NCBI GenBank assembly: GCA_036850595.1
Contig: CM072159.1
Coordinates: forward strand, 28,812,280-28,876,279
DNA: 64,000 nucleotides
Source: Rhyacichthys aspro
Lineage: Eukaryota > Chordata > Actinopteri > Gobiiformes > Rhyacichthyidae
Direction of reading: 5' to 3'
Shown piece by piece: positions 47,790 through 59,240 of the stretch (its first letter is position 1; each line of letters opens with the position of its first letter). A program made the position numbers and the translations under genes. The notes beneath the pieces are model-generated. The model was given only the letters and a program-made list of their open reading frames with translations, did no database searches and was not told where the DNA came from.

Positions 47790-48110
47790 GAAGCATTTGT
47801 TTAAATTCCTGCCTGAGGTGTCATAAGATTTAAATGTTTTGCTTTGGGGCTGCTTATCTGAAAAGGCACATTCCTCTCAACTATTTTGATATGCCCTTCT
47901 ATTCCCTCGGAGAACGATTTCAAAGATCCACGCCACACCTGAGTGACGGGCCTCCACTTGTGAACGAGGTGCAGCGACAGAGCACAAAGTGTCACTCCGA
48001 CTCTCGACAGCGCTTAAGAATTAGCGCCCGTGCTTATTTTCACTGGCTCCTACTGCACATTTATGGAGTGGTTGGAATAATGGCTTGTAATTTAGACGCC
48101 CAGACGCACA
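47790..48110. promoter_or_regulatory. Candidate conserved intronic element
   Basis: About 300 bases of complex sequence with GATTTAAATG, CTGCTTATCTG, GAATTAGCGCCCG and GGCTTGTAATTTAGACGC words. Its 103-residue frame on + (47834-48145) has no recognised family and runs on into a CA repeat, so it is not called a gene. Confidence 0.35.
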
Positions 48111-48287
48111 CACACACATATGTACAGTACATGCAAAAGCAGTAGCACATACTCTTAGAGCAACTGTGGAATTCTCCCGAGTAGGCTCCCACGCTCCCTG
48201 AAAGCTTGTTCCGAGTAGAGGAGTTAACAAGAGCAGTTAGCACCATGATTATGTTAGCAGCCAGACACACAGAGCGCAGCGCCGGCC

Positions 48288-48290
48288 GTG

Positions 48291-48324
<34 letters not shown>
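48288..48324 (+). repeat. (GT)n microsatellite
   Basis: GT tract of about 37 bases interrupted once by GC. Confidence 0.92.
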
Positions 48325-48339
48325 CAGCCTATGTGTGTG

Positions 48340-48720
48340 ATCGCCTGTGACATTTCTCCGACGGCTCCTTTTGTCTTCCCTTCACAAATCTTTGCCCCGT
48401 TTTGCTTGGTTTGTTTGTGTGAGCGCCTTGGCTTGCGTGTCCATAAGCCCGCAGTGTGTATTTAAACATGTAAGCTCGCCGCTGCTGACGTGCCAACTTG
48501 AAATGGTTGATTACAGCGAGCCCCGGCCAGGAGGCGGTTAAACAGCGGCGGATGGCGATTACTCGGCCGGTTAATGGACGTCCGGCGCTGTCCGATTAGT
48601 GACTTAGCGGTGGACATATGTGATATGAGAGGGACTTAACTGAGGAGCCGCTAATCATCAAAAAGCCAAGGGGAAGTGGTGCTCTAATCTCAGCTTAGCG
48701 CTCTCACCGTGTGCTCACTT
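48340..48720. promoter_or_regulatory. Candidate intronic enhancer with three GATTA sites
   Basis: CpG-bearing complex island with GATTA cores at 48509-48513, 48557-48561 and 48594-48598, plus GGTTAATGG near 48570. GATTA is the core of Otx/Pitx/Gsc-class homeodomain sites. Inferred from motif spacing. Confidence 0.38.
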
Positions 48721-48839
48721 CTGTGTGTGGATGTGTGTGTGTGAAAAGACAAACAGCAGATTAGAGTTTTTAGCTGACACTACTTTTGATTTTGAAATAA
48801 ACAAAAATGCCCCAAAACAGCACCATTGTTGCTTGAAAT

Positions 48840-49090
48840 TCTGCTAATGCCCTCTAATTATGACCCGAAAGATTCCTGCCAATTTATCGAGTTAATAAAA
48901 CCTAATTTCTTGAATCCTTGCATCATTCAGAGCTCTCAGATAACTTCCTCTAGGTCCTCTCCTGGTTTGGGGTTCGTGAGGGCGCTACCAAACTATATCA
49001 GAGTGGCCGGCGTAACCTGCACACCCGCTGTGCCCAATTGTAGAGTAATTCCACTTCAAAGACTGGCGGGATGAGAGACAGGGTTTACAG
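48840..49090. promoter_or_regulatory. Candidate conserved intronic element (weak)
   Basis: Mixed-composition sequence with CCTCTAATTATGACC (about 48850), GAGTTAATAAAACC and CCAATTGTAGAGTAATTCC (about 49034). No open frame of interest; composition is the only evidence. Confidence 0.28.
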
Positions 49091-51430
49091 CTGGAGAGGA
49101 GCTGTGAACGGCCGTCCCGTTCGGAGGATGGGGAAGTCTGAGGGAGGCCAGAGGAGGAGGGGGCTGAGGGGAGTGAGGGGTCGCTGGGTGTGAAGGGGAG
49201 GAGAGGGAGAAGATGGAAACATGAGTGTTTACTTTCACTATTCGTATCGTCACCAAGTGTGTTTGGATTTAAAAGTGAGGCCGTAAAAGTTATAAAAAAG
49301 GCTTGTGTTTTCCTGTGATAAGTGATTCTGAATCACACAGATAATAAAAACATAATGAGAGTAATATGTCATCCTGAAAAACCTAAAAAATGAGTGTTGT
49401 TTAACCTGGAAATTGATTCAAATGACCAATGTCCTAAAAAAAAAAGATACTGTCCGAGATAGTTTTACATGTTTGGTTTGAACATTTAATAAACAATGCT
49501 GTTTGTATGTTACTTTTTGCAAACCCACTGGGAATTTCAGGTTTGAGTTTTGTCCCTCTGAGGCTGCAGTAGTTTGGGGAGTTAAGTTTAAACCAAAGCA
49601 GACAGAAATAGTTAGAGTTCTTTCAGTGATGTCTACACTGTACCCTACATAAAGGTGACTGAAAAACAAAAACAGTGTTGTGAGCACAAATTTGAAAAAT
49701 ATAAAGACAAGCTATCCTGAAGCTAAGATGAAGAACAGGGTCTATGCAGTGATTTTATGGCAAGAAAAAGTGCCAAAAACCGTGCCAAACTTAGTAATTA
49801 AGTGGAAAGAGGAGCAGTGAAGTCTTGAATGAAACTGATGAAGAACTATTGCTGTGTTTGGAATTAACGTGGTATTTATTTTTCTTTTTAAAAGCCTTAA
49901 ATTTGACTTCATAAAGCTGAACAGCCCTGGTTGTCTCTCCAACACAAAGCTTCTCTTTGGCTTCAGAGTTTTGGATATTTTTACATTAATGGAGAACTGT
50001 TCGTACGTGACCTGCCCGTCTCTAAAAGTCAGCCGCTGTGGTTAAGTGATGGATAGAGTGATTAAAATAATAAATAAATCCTCCTTGTTTTAAAGATGTT
50101 TGTGTTACAGCCAGCCATAGAGTAGCTGACCCCGGGTCTGCGTTCTGGGCAAAGGTGTGCACGAGGGAGGGGTACGTGCACGAGCCTCTGAAACAAAAGG
50201 CTTCAGTGTGAGAGAATGAAAGAGGTAAAGTAAACAGGGCCGCGGTGAAGACAGACCTGCAGTGTTCGGCCTCTGTTCTGTGCGTTTGTGTGAGAGAGTG
50301 TGCCGCGTGGCTCCGAGCCTTAAAGTTTGTACAGCTGGGTTCGCCGCTCGCTCGGAGTGTGTCAAATAACACACCTCAGTTTTGAACCGTCTCGTAAATG
50401 TTATCACAAATCAATATGAGACGTAAAGCTGGAGTAGGCAGCCTTTTGTCACAAAGTAAATGTAAAATACTGGAGCATATTGTAGTTTAAGTGGGCTTTA
50501 GACAATGCTGCACGTCAAAAGACTTTAGCAACACACCCATTTCCTTTGAGTCTTTTTAGAGCTGCTTGCTAAAGTATGCTTACACTCATTTTGACTATTG
50601 CATATTTCTGTTTGGATGAATGCTCATTTATGGCTTACATGTGCCTCAGTAACACTTAAGCACTTGTAGTTTGAGTAGACTTAAGGCAATCTTTCAAGAA
50701 TTTGATTTAATGATGTTTTTTGCAACTTGATTTCTTGAGAAGTAGAGTTTTATGTAGTTTTCTGTTTGAAAACTGGCCTGGACTCAGAGAAGCAGTGTGT
50801 AGCTGGTAACAAGTGGTCTTCAGTGTCAGACGAAAGGCACATTTTAAACTCTTTCCTGAAAAAATACAGTATGTTTAGAAGTCCTCAACAGATGCCCCAC
50901 TAAAAGAACTTTATTTATCCATGATGGTCTTTATTTTGGGTGCTACAGTGCGTCCTATGGCAGTACTCTTCCGCAGCAGATTCAATATATTATATCCTAT
51001 ATGGCTCAGCTGATTGGTGGAGAGACCCATGACTGCTGGTCTAGTCTACAGGCTGGAAGAATACCGCAGTGGAATATACTAGAGTAGGGTGTCCCAAACT
51101 TTTTCCAGGGAAACCATATTAAAAAAAATCATGATCCATTTTCCTGTTCTGCTTTAACATTATTATAGACGTTTTCTGCGTGGTCTTTTGAGTGTGTGGT
51201 GAATGTTAGCATAGATTCCATCTTTACAGTGACATTTAATTATTTTTTACTTGGTGGTCTTTCTTTATTATAGTTTGTTCCTTTTGATTAGCCTAGTGTC
51301 ATTACTTTTTTTTTTTTTTTTGGTTTTCCTGGCCATCCATGTCCAAAATCAGCCATTTTTCATTAAATGGCCATAGACCTTTACAAAACCTTTGAACTTT
51401 TACAGCACTTTTGGGACTGTTTGGGAACCA
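49091..51430. other. Intron 1 sequence, mostly unremarkable
   Basis: GA-rich at 49130-49215, then AT-rich. At about 51087-51120 GGGTGTCCCAAACTTTTTCC resembles a hAT-type terminus, but no partner end was found. Open frames at 50022-50407 on - have no family resemblance. Confidence 0.45.
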
Positions 51431-51431
51431 G

Positions 51432-51836
51432 CTCAATTCAATTTTATTTTATGTAGCCCTGTATCACAAATACAATTGCCTCCAAGAGCTGAACAAAACC
51501 GAAGGCAACTTCCCCTGTCCTCAGACCCTCCATCAGGATGAGGAAAAACTCCAAAAACCTCAGAGAAACCTTTCCATCAAATGTACAAATGAATGAAAGA
51601 TTATATGAAAATATCAGCAGGAACAGTTCATTTGAGTGAGAGGAACTGGGGTCAGGGGGGTCCATGGGTTGGGACAGGATCACAGATGGGGCACAGCTAC
51701 GGTCCAGCCACCACTGGGACGTCTAACAGCAGCAGGGCATCTGCAACAGTATCCACTCCTCCAGAGGAGAGTGGGACAGAGGGAGGATGGGGGAAGCACA
51801 GCGCTATAGTTGCATTAATAAAAGCCACCTCATAGT
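51432..51836 (+). repeat. Interspersed repeat of the CAATTCAATTTTATTT type
   Basis: Begins CTCAATTCAATTTTATTTTA followed by a GTAGCCCTGTATCACAAATA segment. Further in it has GGAAAAACTCC (51541), CAGAGAAACC (51561) and GGTCAGGGGGGTCC words, matching the layout of a very common teleost interspersed repeat. The two open frames over it (51411-51596, 51593-51835) are by-products. Confidence 0.6.
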
Positions 51837-52559
51837 GAAAAACATACAGTATGTAGCTTAAGATCACTCATATACTTGTGTGCACCTATCCTCAGAGCAG
51901 TTCTCCATGTTTATGCAGACAAAAAATCTACTACAGACAGGACATGAAATAAGTAGCACATCACAGTTTTCTGTATAAATCCCACAGTATCATTTTATAA
52001 CTCCTTTGTATTTGCCCACTGCACCTTTTAGTCGTATGATAACAGCTCTTTGTCTGCAAATCAACACAAACTCCAGCTGTCATTTATGGCCTCTTTATGC
52101 TGAGCAAGCCTGAAGATAGAGAACAAAAGAGATAAAGAAATCAGCTGCAAAAGCACCGAGGTGTGTTTGTCTTCTTTGGAAAAACACGCTGTAACTTTTC
52201 GTCATCACTCAAACAGGTGTAAGCTGTGAGAAAGTCGAAGCACGCCCTGATAACAGTTTACACAAGTCACAGTTCTGCACAAGTGCCCTTAAAAACTAAA
52301 GGCATGACTGGTGGTTTAGCTTCAAATGGAGGGTTTCAGACCTTTCTTCTCGGTGCATGAAATTGTCCAAACTTTAAAAGCCCATTGGAACTTAAATAAG
52401 CAAGCAAAGAAAACATTTTTTTTTTTTTTAACACTGCTGAAAAATGTTGAAATTTCCAGCAAATGATTACACCAATTTGTAAATTAGTCGAAATGATGAG
52501 ATTATCTATGTGCTCTATGACTCTCGCAGGCAAATTCTCCAAAAACATTTAGAGCTAAT
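51837..52559. other. Intron 1 sequence, nothing recognised
   Basis: AT-rich, with a poly-T run at about 52417-52429. Confidence 0.5.
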
Positions 52560-52690
52560 TGAATCACAGCATTATGCCGGAGAGTTTTCTAAGGTATTGC
52601 CGCACTGAAGTTGATTCGATTTTGGCCGTAACCTTCCTCGGCGATGTGATAACGCTGCGTGATGCTTTTCAAAAACACAGCTCTCTCTCT
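52560..52690. promoter_or_regulatory. Candidate conserved intronic element
   Basis: Short CpG-bearing island (TATTGCCGCACTGAAG, GATTCGATTTTGGCCG, GATGTGATAACGCTGCG) just before a CT repeat (52680-52695). Composition differs sharply from neighbours; regulatory role inferred. Confidence 0.3.
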
Positions 52691-52799
52691 CTCTCGCCAT
52701 TGCCTCCAGTGAGCAGCACTCCACATTGTTTGCCTTTCCACTGTCATAAGGTAAATAAGCAATGAATTAGTGGCAGGGCTGCTCCCAGGAACAATGCCA

Positions 52800-53589
52800 G
52801 ATGTACAGTCCAGAGGAAATCCAATAGAGTCAAGAGTATAATCAGTTTAGCGGAGACAAGCAGGGAGAGAAAGGCAAGACGGAGCAAATCAGTGACAGGC
52901 GAGGTACAGTATAGCAGTGGATTAGGCCTAAAGACATGACAATGCTGAGTTTAGAAACACAGGGCACTTAAGACACGTCTCCACTGAGTGTTACGGTATG
53001 GGTCGGGTCAGTATGACACGGTTTGGTTTGGGTAAAAGGTATCTATAAACAGTGATCTAATGCAAGTGCAACACAAGAGAGTCAATCCTCATTTGTGACA
53101 GTCTCAGAGGATTCACTGTTAAATGCTGCAAGTTCTGCTTGTGTTTATTGCAACATAAACTGTTAATGTAATGTTTTTGATTCATAAAGACACTGACTTC
53201 TTCTTAAACCTGAAAGACGTCAAAAAAAAGAGGAACATTAAGAGTTTGTGTAATATATGTTTATTACAAGTGTCATTGAATTTAAGTTTGAGATTCTCTG
53301 TCAGACTGCAGTGTTTAGCTACACCTTTTAGTAACTGTGTCTTACTGTAGGAAAGACAGACAAGGGTTATAGAATTAGTATGGTGCTTAATTGGGAAGCT
53401 TTGTACCCATTTTGTCATGGGAAGTGCCTCTAAAAGTGTGCTGTACTGAGCTAAACCGTACTGTGCCACTCCTGTGGAAAGCTCTTTCTTCTTTTCTCAT
53501 TTGAATCAGATCAGAAAAAGCCTGAGCTGAAGAGTCGACCTCCTGTTGCATGTCTTTATTTTCTTCCTTCCCTGGTGTTTTCACAGCGC
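52800..53589. other. Intron 1 sequence, nothing recognised
   Basis: No recognised feature. Confidence 0.5.
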
Positions 53590-54260
53590 TCACATCCCTC
53601 CATCCTTGTCATGAGTTGGCTCTGAGCGCCGAGCGTTAGCAGCCTATTACCCAGGGTCATAGTCGCACTGGCTTCAAGGCTGACAAGTGCATCTGAAAGC
53701 ACTCAGGCGACGCTGAGAAGCACATTAAATTCTATTATTGCCGCGTAGTCACTACATCCCCATTCAGCTGAAGTACATGGAGGCAAATTTACCTTGTGAG
53801 AGACAGAGTTCACCTAATGGACGTGGCTTTATATCCTTCTCTTTTTTCAAGGGAACAAAGCCAAAGTAACAAATGCAAACAGCAGGGCCCTCGTGTTGCT
53901 AGCTATTTTCTTCCTTCGCGTATTGTCCAGAGGTTTTCATAAATACATTATTGTCACTGTGCATACTGCTCACTCCTTTTTTTCCCTTTCTTGCTTTTTT
54001 CTCCGCTCTGTGTTTCCCTGTAAAAAAGCCTATTGTCAAGACATGGTCATTTCCTTCACAATGCCAGTGCAAGCGGGCTCCATTTGCGGTAATGGCTCGT
54101 CTTTTGGAAACATGAACGTTGAATGGCCCCCGTGGTAAACATACTGTAAGACCTGAGAGTGGATTTGAAGGCCTGCCAAGGAGCCGGGACGCTCCCAGAC
54201 ACACACTGAACGGGAGATTGTGCCGAGTTGCACTGCGAGAGCTATGTTCATCTGTCGGCG
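53590..54260. promoter_or_regulatory. Candidate conserved intronic element near exon 2
   Basis: Complex sequence with GAGCGCCGAGCGTTAGCAGC near 53624, TATTATTGCCGCGTAGTC near 53733 and GGTAATGGCTCGTC near 54089. Overlapping open frames on both strands (53893-54367) lack family resemblance. Evidence is composition only. Confidence 0.3.
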
Positions 54261-54491
54261 CTCAATGTGCTACCAAGACAAACTACTTTCTAGAGACGGA
54301 GTTTACCCAAAGACTTCTGCTATCAGTGCTTCAACAAACAACAAAGTGTGAGATTATGGATGGCTAGATCTTAACTGTCTAAAAGCCTTTTATCTGTTAT
54401 AAGGGTCCACCCCCAAAAAATCCTTCCCATTTATTGTAACTCCAGTTGTGGACTTGTTATATCATCATTTGAATAATGCTCACCCGTCCTC

Positions 54492-54550
54492 TCATTTTTT
54501 TTTTTTTTTTCCCCTCTCCCTGTTTCTTTCTATCTGTCTTTCTTTTCCAG
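54492..54550 (+). promoter_or_regulatory. sox5: Splice acceptor and polypyrimidine tract of sox5 exon 2
   Basis: A long T/C tract (about 54495-54548, including a run of T) ends CTTTTCCAG at 54550, directly before the exon 2 G. Strong pyrimidine tract, canonical AG. Confidence 0.9.
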
Positions 54551-54746
54551 GATGTCTTCCAAGCGACCAGCCTCTCCATATGGGGGGACAGATGGAGAAG
54601 TAACCATGGCAACCAGCAGACAGCGAGTGGAGGATGAGGAGACCGAGGGACTGGGCGGCGTCATCCATCTTCCCCTGGCCTCGTACTGCAGCAAGGTGTC
54701 CCCCCGATCGCCCCCAAACCGCAGCTTGGACAGCCCCCCCAACACA
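54551..54746 (+). CDS. sox5: sox5 coding exon 2 (N-terminal conserved block)
   Basis: Contributes the last base of an Arg codon and then 65 codons, from MSSKRPASPYGG to SPPNT, ending at ACA|GTAAGA (donor at 54747), phase 0. The first ~30 residues track vertebrate SOX5 closely (DGEV, TSRQ, acidic run), and HLPL is shared further on. After that the fish sequence is Ser/Pro-rich and diverged, and 11 residues shorter than the human equivalent, yet the exon ends after Asn-Thr as in human. The exon codes for no DNA-binding domain; coiled coil and HMG box are in later exons outside the window. The Met at 54552 is also the start used by SOX5 transcripts lacking exon 1. Confidence 0.96.
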
Positions 54747-55769
54747 GTAAGAACAGACTCAACAATATTGTTTGGAAACAGCACTGTCCCGAGCAAGAGC
54801 TAAGCTTTTTTCACCTCTACGTCCTCTGCACGACATTCACAAAGCAGTTTTTTGGCTGTTTTCTCAAGACTATTCACTGACTTTTTCCTTTAATGGATAG
54901 AGACAGTGGTTGATGACAGGAAACGTGAGAAAGAGGGTATGCAATGGAGCAAATGGCCCGAGCCTGGAACTGAACCATAGCTGCTCCTTTTACATGGTAT
55001 GCAATTTACCCGGTGGGCCAAGAAGGCGCCCCACAAAAACTATTCTGAAGCCGTTTCCAACAAGCAGTACAATCCCCTGTTTAAAGAGACGCAAATAGAT
55101 GTGGATTTGTTTAATGAGTAATACGGCGAGGCAGGCACTGACTTTGTATGGCGAGTAAAGAAAGAAAACAGAGGTTCAGCACTTCTGTTTGGATGTACAA
55201 GTCAAAAAAACTAATCAGTATTGTAGCTCTTTTAGCTACCTTTCTGTGAGGCACTTACAGACTAGACTTTCAGTAGTCTGTTAAATACTCAACAAAATTG
55301 TCACTTCCGTGCGACAATGGGAAAGGAATAGTTCACCTTTTCTCAAACAAAGCTTGTCTTGTTCTTGTGATAAACAGCTTAGTCCCCAGAAGAAAAGAAA
55401 AAAGGCTGAATGTCCTCCATTGTTGCCAGTTTGTTTGTTGTGTCACATTTGTCTTCTTTGTTAAGTTTATTGGCCCACATTGTGTTGTGATGGTATGATG
55501 TCACACTTTTATGTAGCTGCTTTTTGGCCTACAACACCCTGCAGTGAGAACAAGCCAGATCAGGGTTGCCTCTCAAAAACGTATAAAAGTTACCGCTTGA
55601 TTGAAACAAATCGTTATCGGTAATAATATGGACATCCTTTAGACTTGAAGACACCTTTCCTTCCAGAAGCTTCCTTGACCTGCCACGACCTGGACAGCTT
55701 CCCAACTTATAGCATCGATACAAACGCTAAGCAAATGTCACTCTGTATTAGCGTGTCTTAAGTTACCTA

Positions 55770-56050
55770 TGTGCTTTTCTGGCTTCGCCGTCCCGTCGGC
55801 CCTCATTATTGGCTGCCTGGGTCTCATCTCTCCATTGGCCATCTGCCCTAAGCATTCCTTCCCGTCAAGCTTTGTGCCACTGTGTGTTTGTGTGGCTTAG
55901 GGCCCGAAAGTGACCCTAGGGCAAGGACCCCAGATCAGATTATGTTTACGTTAATCCTAACCTCTAGCATTACCGAGGGATAGTCAGCACTAAGGGCTTC
56001 CACAAACACTTGACAAAGGTGTTTGGGATTGTACTGACGTGAACTTTAGT
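55770..56050. promoter_or_regulatory. Candidate conserved element in intron 2
   Basis: Complex island with CTCATTATTGGCTGCC near 55803, CTCCATTGGCCATC near 55832, GTTTACGTTAATCC near 55944 and GACAAAGGTGTTTGGG at about 56013 (ACAAAGG is SOX/TCF-like). Inferred from composition and motifs. Confidence 0.35.
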
Positions 56051-57589
56051 CCTAGGCTAATGTGTTTTTGTCCTGTTTGAACAAATTCAGAATTAATAGC
56101 ATTGATTTTCTTTATTCTGAAAGCACAAAGTGTGATATTTTGCAGTTGATACAGTCTTAAAGTCGACTAGAGATCAGCTTTAAAACCCATCTGTACAAAG
56201 AGAATCAAATGCACACTAATTTGATCAGGTACTGGCTTCGTATTGAGAATAAAAAGCGGTTTTAGTAGGACTTCTTGTGAAAACTGAGGGTCAAGGCTCC
56301 TGTTTAGGTGCACACGTGTTTATTCTTTTATGTGTGCTCCACCAGCCGTTGCCTTGAGTGCGTCTTGTGGAACAGTTGCGTGACTGCAAAATGTGAGCCA
56401 TTGTAGTGAGTCATTTTCTTAAGGATGAAGTGTGACATTGTGAGTCGGTGCTGAATGTATGGAGCTGTATGCGTAATTGCACTTTGTATGTTTGAGCTGT
56501 GTTTGTTCAGCCGAACTGCATCTTCTTTGTGACTTATGTTAAATATTAGTACAGGGCTGTGCAGTATATGGGCTTATAGGAGGCTTTTGTTATTTGTGAG
56601 ACTATACAGCATTGTGTGTACAGTTTTAAGAAGCTTGTGTTTCCTGCATGTGACCCATTGCAAATTCTGTACATGTGGTGTGATACAATGCATGTTCAGT
56701 ACACAAGTGTGATTATGTGGCTGCACAGATTGTTATGTGCTGCTCCTTTCCATTGTTTGGGGCCGTATGAAGTATTTTTACTTTCTGTCGCATCATTGTA
56801 GTGTAGAGTTTAGAAAACTTACATTGTGGCAGAAAATGATAATAACAGATGACTTTGAAAATGTCAGCGGGCCACTAGATGGAGTCATGAGCTGCAGCAG
56901 TGCTCAGCCTCTTTAGTCCAGCGTAAAGCTCAAACGGGACGTCCCTTTGTCATTGAACTATTACAATGTCTTCACGATGTTTTGGCGTTGTTTTCAGTAA
57001 GAAAAAAAAACTATTTATTGTTTATATTTTTGGTACATTTTAATGAATGGTTATTATAATAAACAATATTTGACCTCTAAATATTGTTGAGAGCAGCAAC
57101 AGTAACAGATGCCCTCTTGTCCTGTGGTCTATTAGAACATCTTGACATTGCTGTGACTGGACACAAGTCACAAGGAACATATTGACATGTTTTGTGTCTG
57201 ACTAAAACCATGCTATATCAGATTTCTCATTATTCATTAATTATCATAATCATGAAGATAATGGAAAATATTATTCAGTCTAGTCCTGATTGAAGGGCTG
57301 GAACAAGTCCCTCCAATGTTCAGACCCACATACTGATTAGCTGTTACCTAACTCGTTAGCTATTGGGTGTGATTTAATATGTGAGCTGAAAAAGGTCTAG
57401 CTAAAATAAGAGAGTCCATCTAGTCCATCTTAACCCTGGCTCAGCCTAACTTTGAACTATAGTTAAGACTTCTGATAAATAAACATATTTAAACATGCAA
57501 CAACAAGTAATCCTTGGCAGAACTCAATGTTAATTCCCCATAAGAAAAGTCTACAATATAATCTCTTTAAGCTTTCAGATATACGATCT
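56051..57589. other. Intron 2 sequence, nothing recognised
   Basis: AT-rich. GGGCCACTAGATGGAGTC near 56869 is the kind of motif found in fish repeats, but no boundaries are visible. Confidence 0.45.
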
Positions 57590-57870
57590 AAGTAGCATTC
57601 ACCTGAGTGCTTGTGTTTGCCTTCAGCCGGTGTTTGTGTTCTGGAGTGGGCCGGGACACTGTGCTCTCTCTTTCTCCTTCTCCTTGGCCGTCACCATGAC
57701 ACACACCTTGTCACAGCAGCGCTCTGATAACAGCCGTCGACCTTTCCCCCCATACTCATGATAAATTCTTACATGCTGTAAAACAATGAAACAGTGCTTA
57801 AGGCCTGTAATGGAAATCTAATTCTGTAATTAGCCCGCTGATTAGCCGCGGGACCCTCCCACGGTGGACT
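57590..57870. promoter_or_regulatory. Candidate enhancer with SOX and homeodomain sites
   Basis: AACAATG at 57782-57788 matches WWCAAWG exactly. TAATTAG lies at 57827-57833, with a second homeodomain-like TCTAATTC upstream and GATTAG just downstream (about 57839). The island is complex and CpG-bearing at both ends. Inferred regulatory element in sox5 intron 2. Confidence 0.42.
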
Positions 57871-58269
57871 CTGTGTGTGTGGCAGGTGCTGACTGTAAAC
57901 CAAAGTCCTGCCACTTCAGCTGAACACAATCAACAAACACACACTGGCACACTGGCACTGAAACGGGTGTGAGGTATTTGAGTTTGACTGCTTTTGTGAA
58001 CTTTTTCTGCCAGTGTTGAGGGTCTGTTTACACAACTGCTTCTGAAAATAGAAACTTTGGTTTGTGTTTTAAAACAAATAAATTTGAACTTCAATATTTG
58101 TAGGAGCCTGAGCTTCTAGAAAGTCTTGGATTGTTAGAGAGCTGCTGGAGTTACACCAAACTAACTGGTCTTAGCTGCTTAATTGCTAATTAATGTTTCT
58201 ATAGAATAAAAAGACTGTAGTTAGTCATTGTTACCAAGGCTGCTATTCATATGTTTTTGTAATGATGTA

Positions 58270-58335
58270 TTAGGTTAGCGTAGTGTTTCCCAAACAGTGG
58301 GTCGGGATCCAAAGGTGGGTCACTATAGATATGTG
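58270..58335 (+). mobile_element. hAT-type terminus fragment
   Basis: AGTGTTTCCCAAACAGTGGG followed by a TCGGGATCCAAAGGTGGGTC segment is the form of a common hAT-type left terminus in fish genomes. The right end could not be placed, so the extent is unknown. Confidence 0.5.
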
Positions 58336-58471
58336 TTTACGTGGCCACAGCACATCTATTAGATTGATTTAAAAACTCCAGCATATTTGTGAAGTAATTA
58401 AAAATATATGCTTAAGACATAGTGGCAGTGACATTTTATGGCTGTTTACACAACAACTGTACCTTTGCCTT

Positions 58472-58629
58472 AAAAATAAATAAAATAAAATATAAAATAA
58501 ATAAAATAATAAAATAAAATAAAATAAAATAAAATAAAAAATAAAATAATAAAATAAAATGAATAAAATAAAATAAAATATAAAATAAATAAAATAATAA
58601 AATAAAATATAATAATAAAATAAATAAAG
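58472..58629 (+). repeat. (AAAAT)n-type low-complexity satellite
   Basis: About 158 bases of TAAAA/TAAA pentamers and tetramers with few interruptions. The - strand frame over it (58369-58662) is a repeat artefact. Confidence 0.95.
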
Positions 58630-58839
58630 CCTATTTTCAATTGCTTTTAGTTTCAGGTCCATTGTAATGTGAACATGTGGCCAAAATGCTATCGAAGCTT
58701 TATGCAGGAATCATTGTTGTGTAAAGAGCTCCTTCAAAAGGGCATAAAGCTGATTTGTCAACCAGCTGCTGACTTGGTGGAACAGTTCTGGGGTGTTGCT
58801 CAGGGTTAAGGTTAGGCTCGCCTCTGTCTCATTCGTTGT

Positions 58840-59240
58840 AAGTGAGGGTTATTAAGTGGCAAACCGTGATGTGTGTCTGGGTGGGGTGTGGGGCACATTC
58901 CCAATCCCTTCGGCGCTGACTGTCACTGGAGAATGAAAAGGAGAAGGTGTTGGTGGCTTTAGACTTGGAGGGGAGCAGGGTGGGGGCTGATGGGATGTCT
59001 CTCTCTCTCGGGGCAATTGTATCAGTGTAATGGGTATAGGCTCATCTGCGAGAGGTTGACTTGGAAGTGAGGCAGCGGGGGAGAGCGAGAGCCGGGCGGG
59101 GGGAGAGGCCAGATTACAGCTTTATCTTGTCATAGCAAATTAACACGGCGGCAGAGAAGCGCCGGGCTACACACTGACCTCTTCATCCCGGCCGCTCCGC
59201 CTGCCTGTTCGGCTTTGCCCCGGCGTTTTACCTGCCCGCT
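58840..59240. promoter_or_regulatory. Candidate conserved element in intron 2 (weak)
   Basis: GC-richer stretch with TTATCTTGTCATAGC and AATTAACACGGCGGCAG around 59120-59155, between GGGG-rich segments. Composition only. Confidence 0.28.

Larger units (their letters stand above)
39803..54550 (+). other. sox5: sox5 intron 1
   Basis: 14,748 bp from donor GTACGT (39803) to acceptor CTTTTCCAG (ending 54550). Phase 2 intron. It contains several GC-balanced islands listed separately, microsatellites, and at least one interspersed repeat. No additional exon of sox5 and no nested gene was recognised; open frames of up to 116 residues inside it lack family resemblance. Confidence 0.9.

Noticed and set aside
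51411..51835. Two consecutive frames suggesting a small two-exon gene
   Set aside because: The whole stretch matches a common fish interspersed repeat layout.
54747..54803. Extension of the exon 2 frame past ACA to a stop at 54803
   Set aside because: A good donor GTAAGA sits at 54747 and the exon end after Asn-Thr matches the human SOX5 exon boundary, so the extra codons are intronic.
58369..58662. 97-residue - strand frame rich in Phe, Tyr, Leu and Ile
   Set aside because: Translation of the (AAAAT)n low-complexity tract, not a membrane protein.
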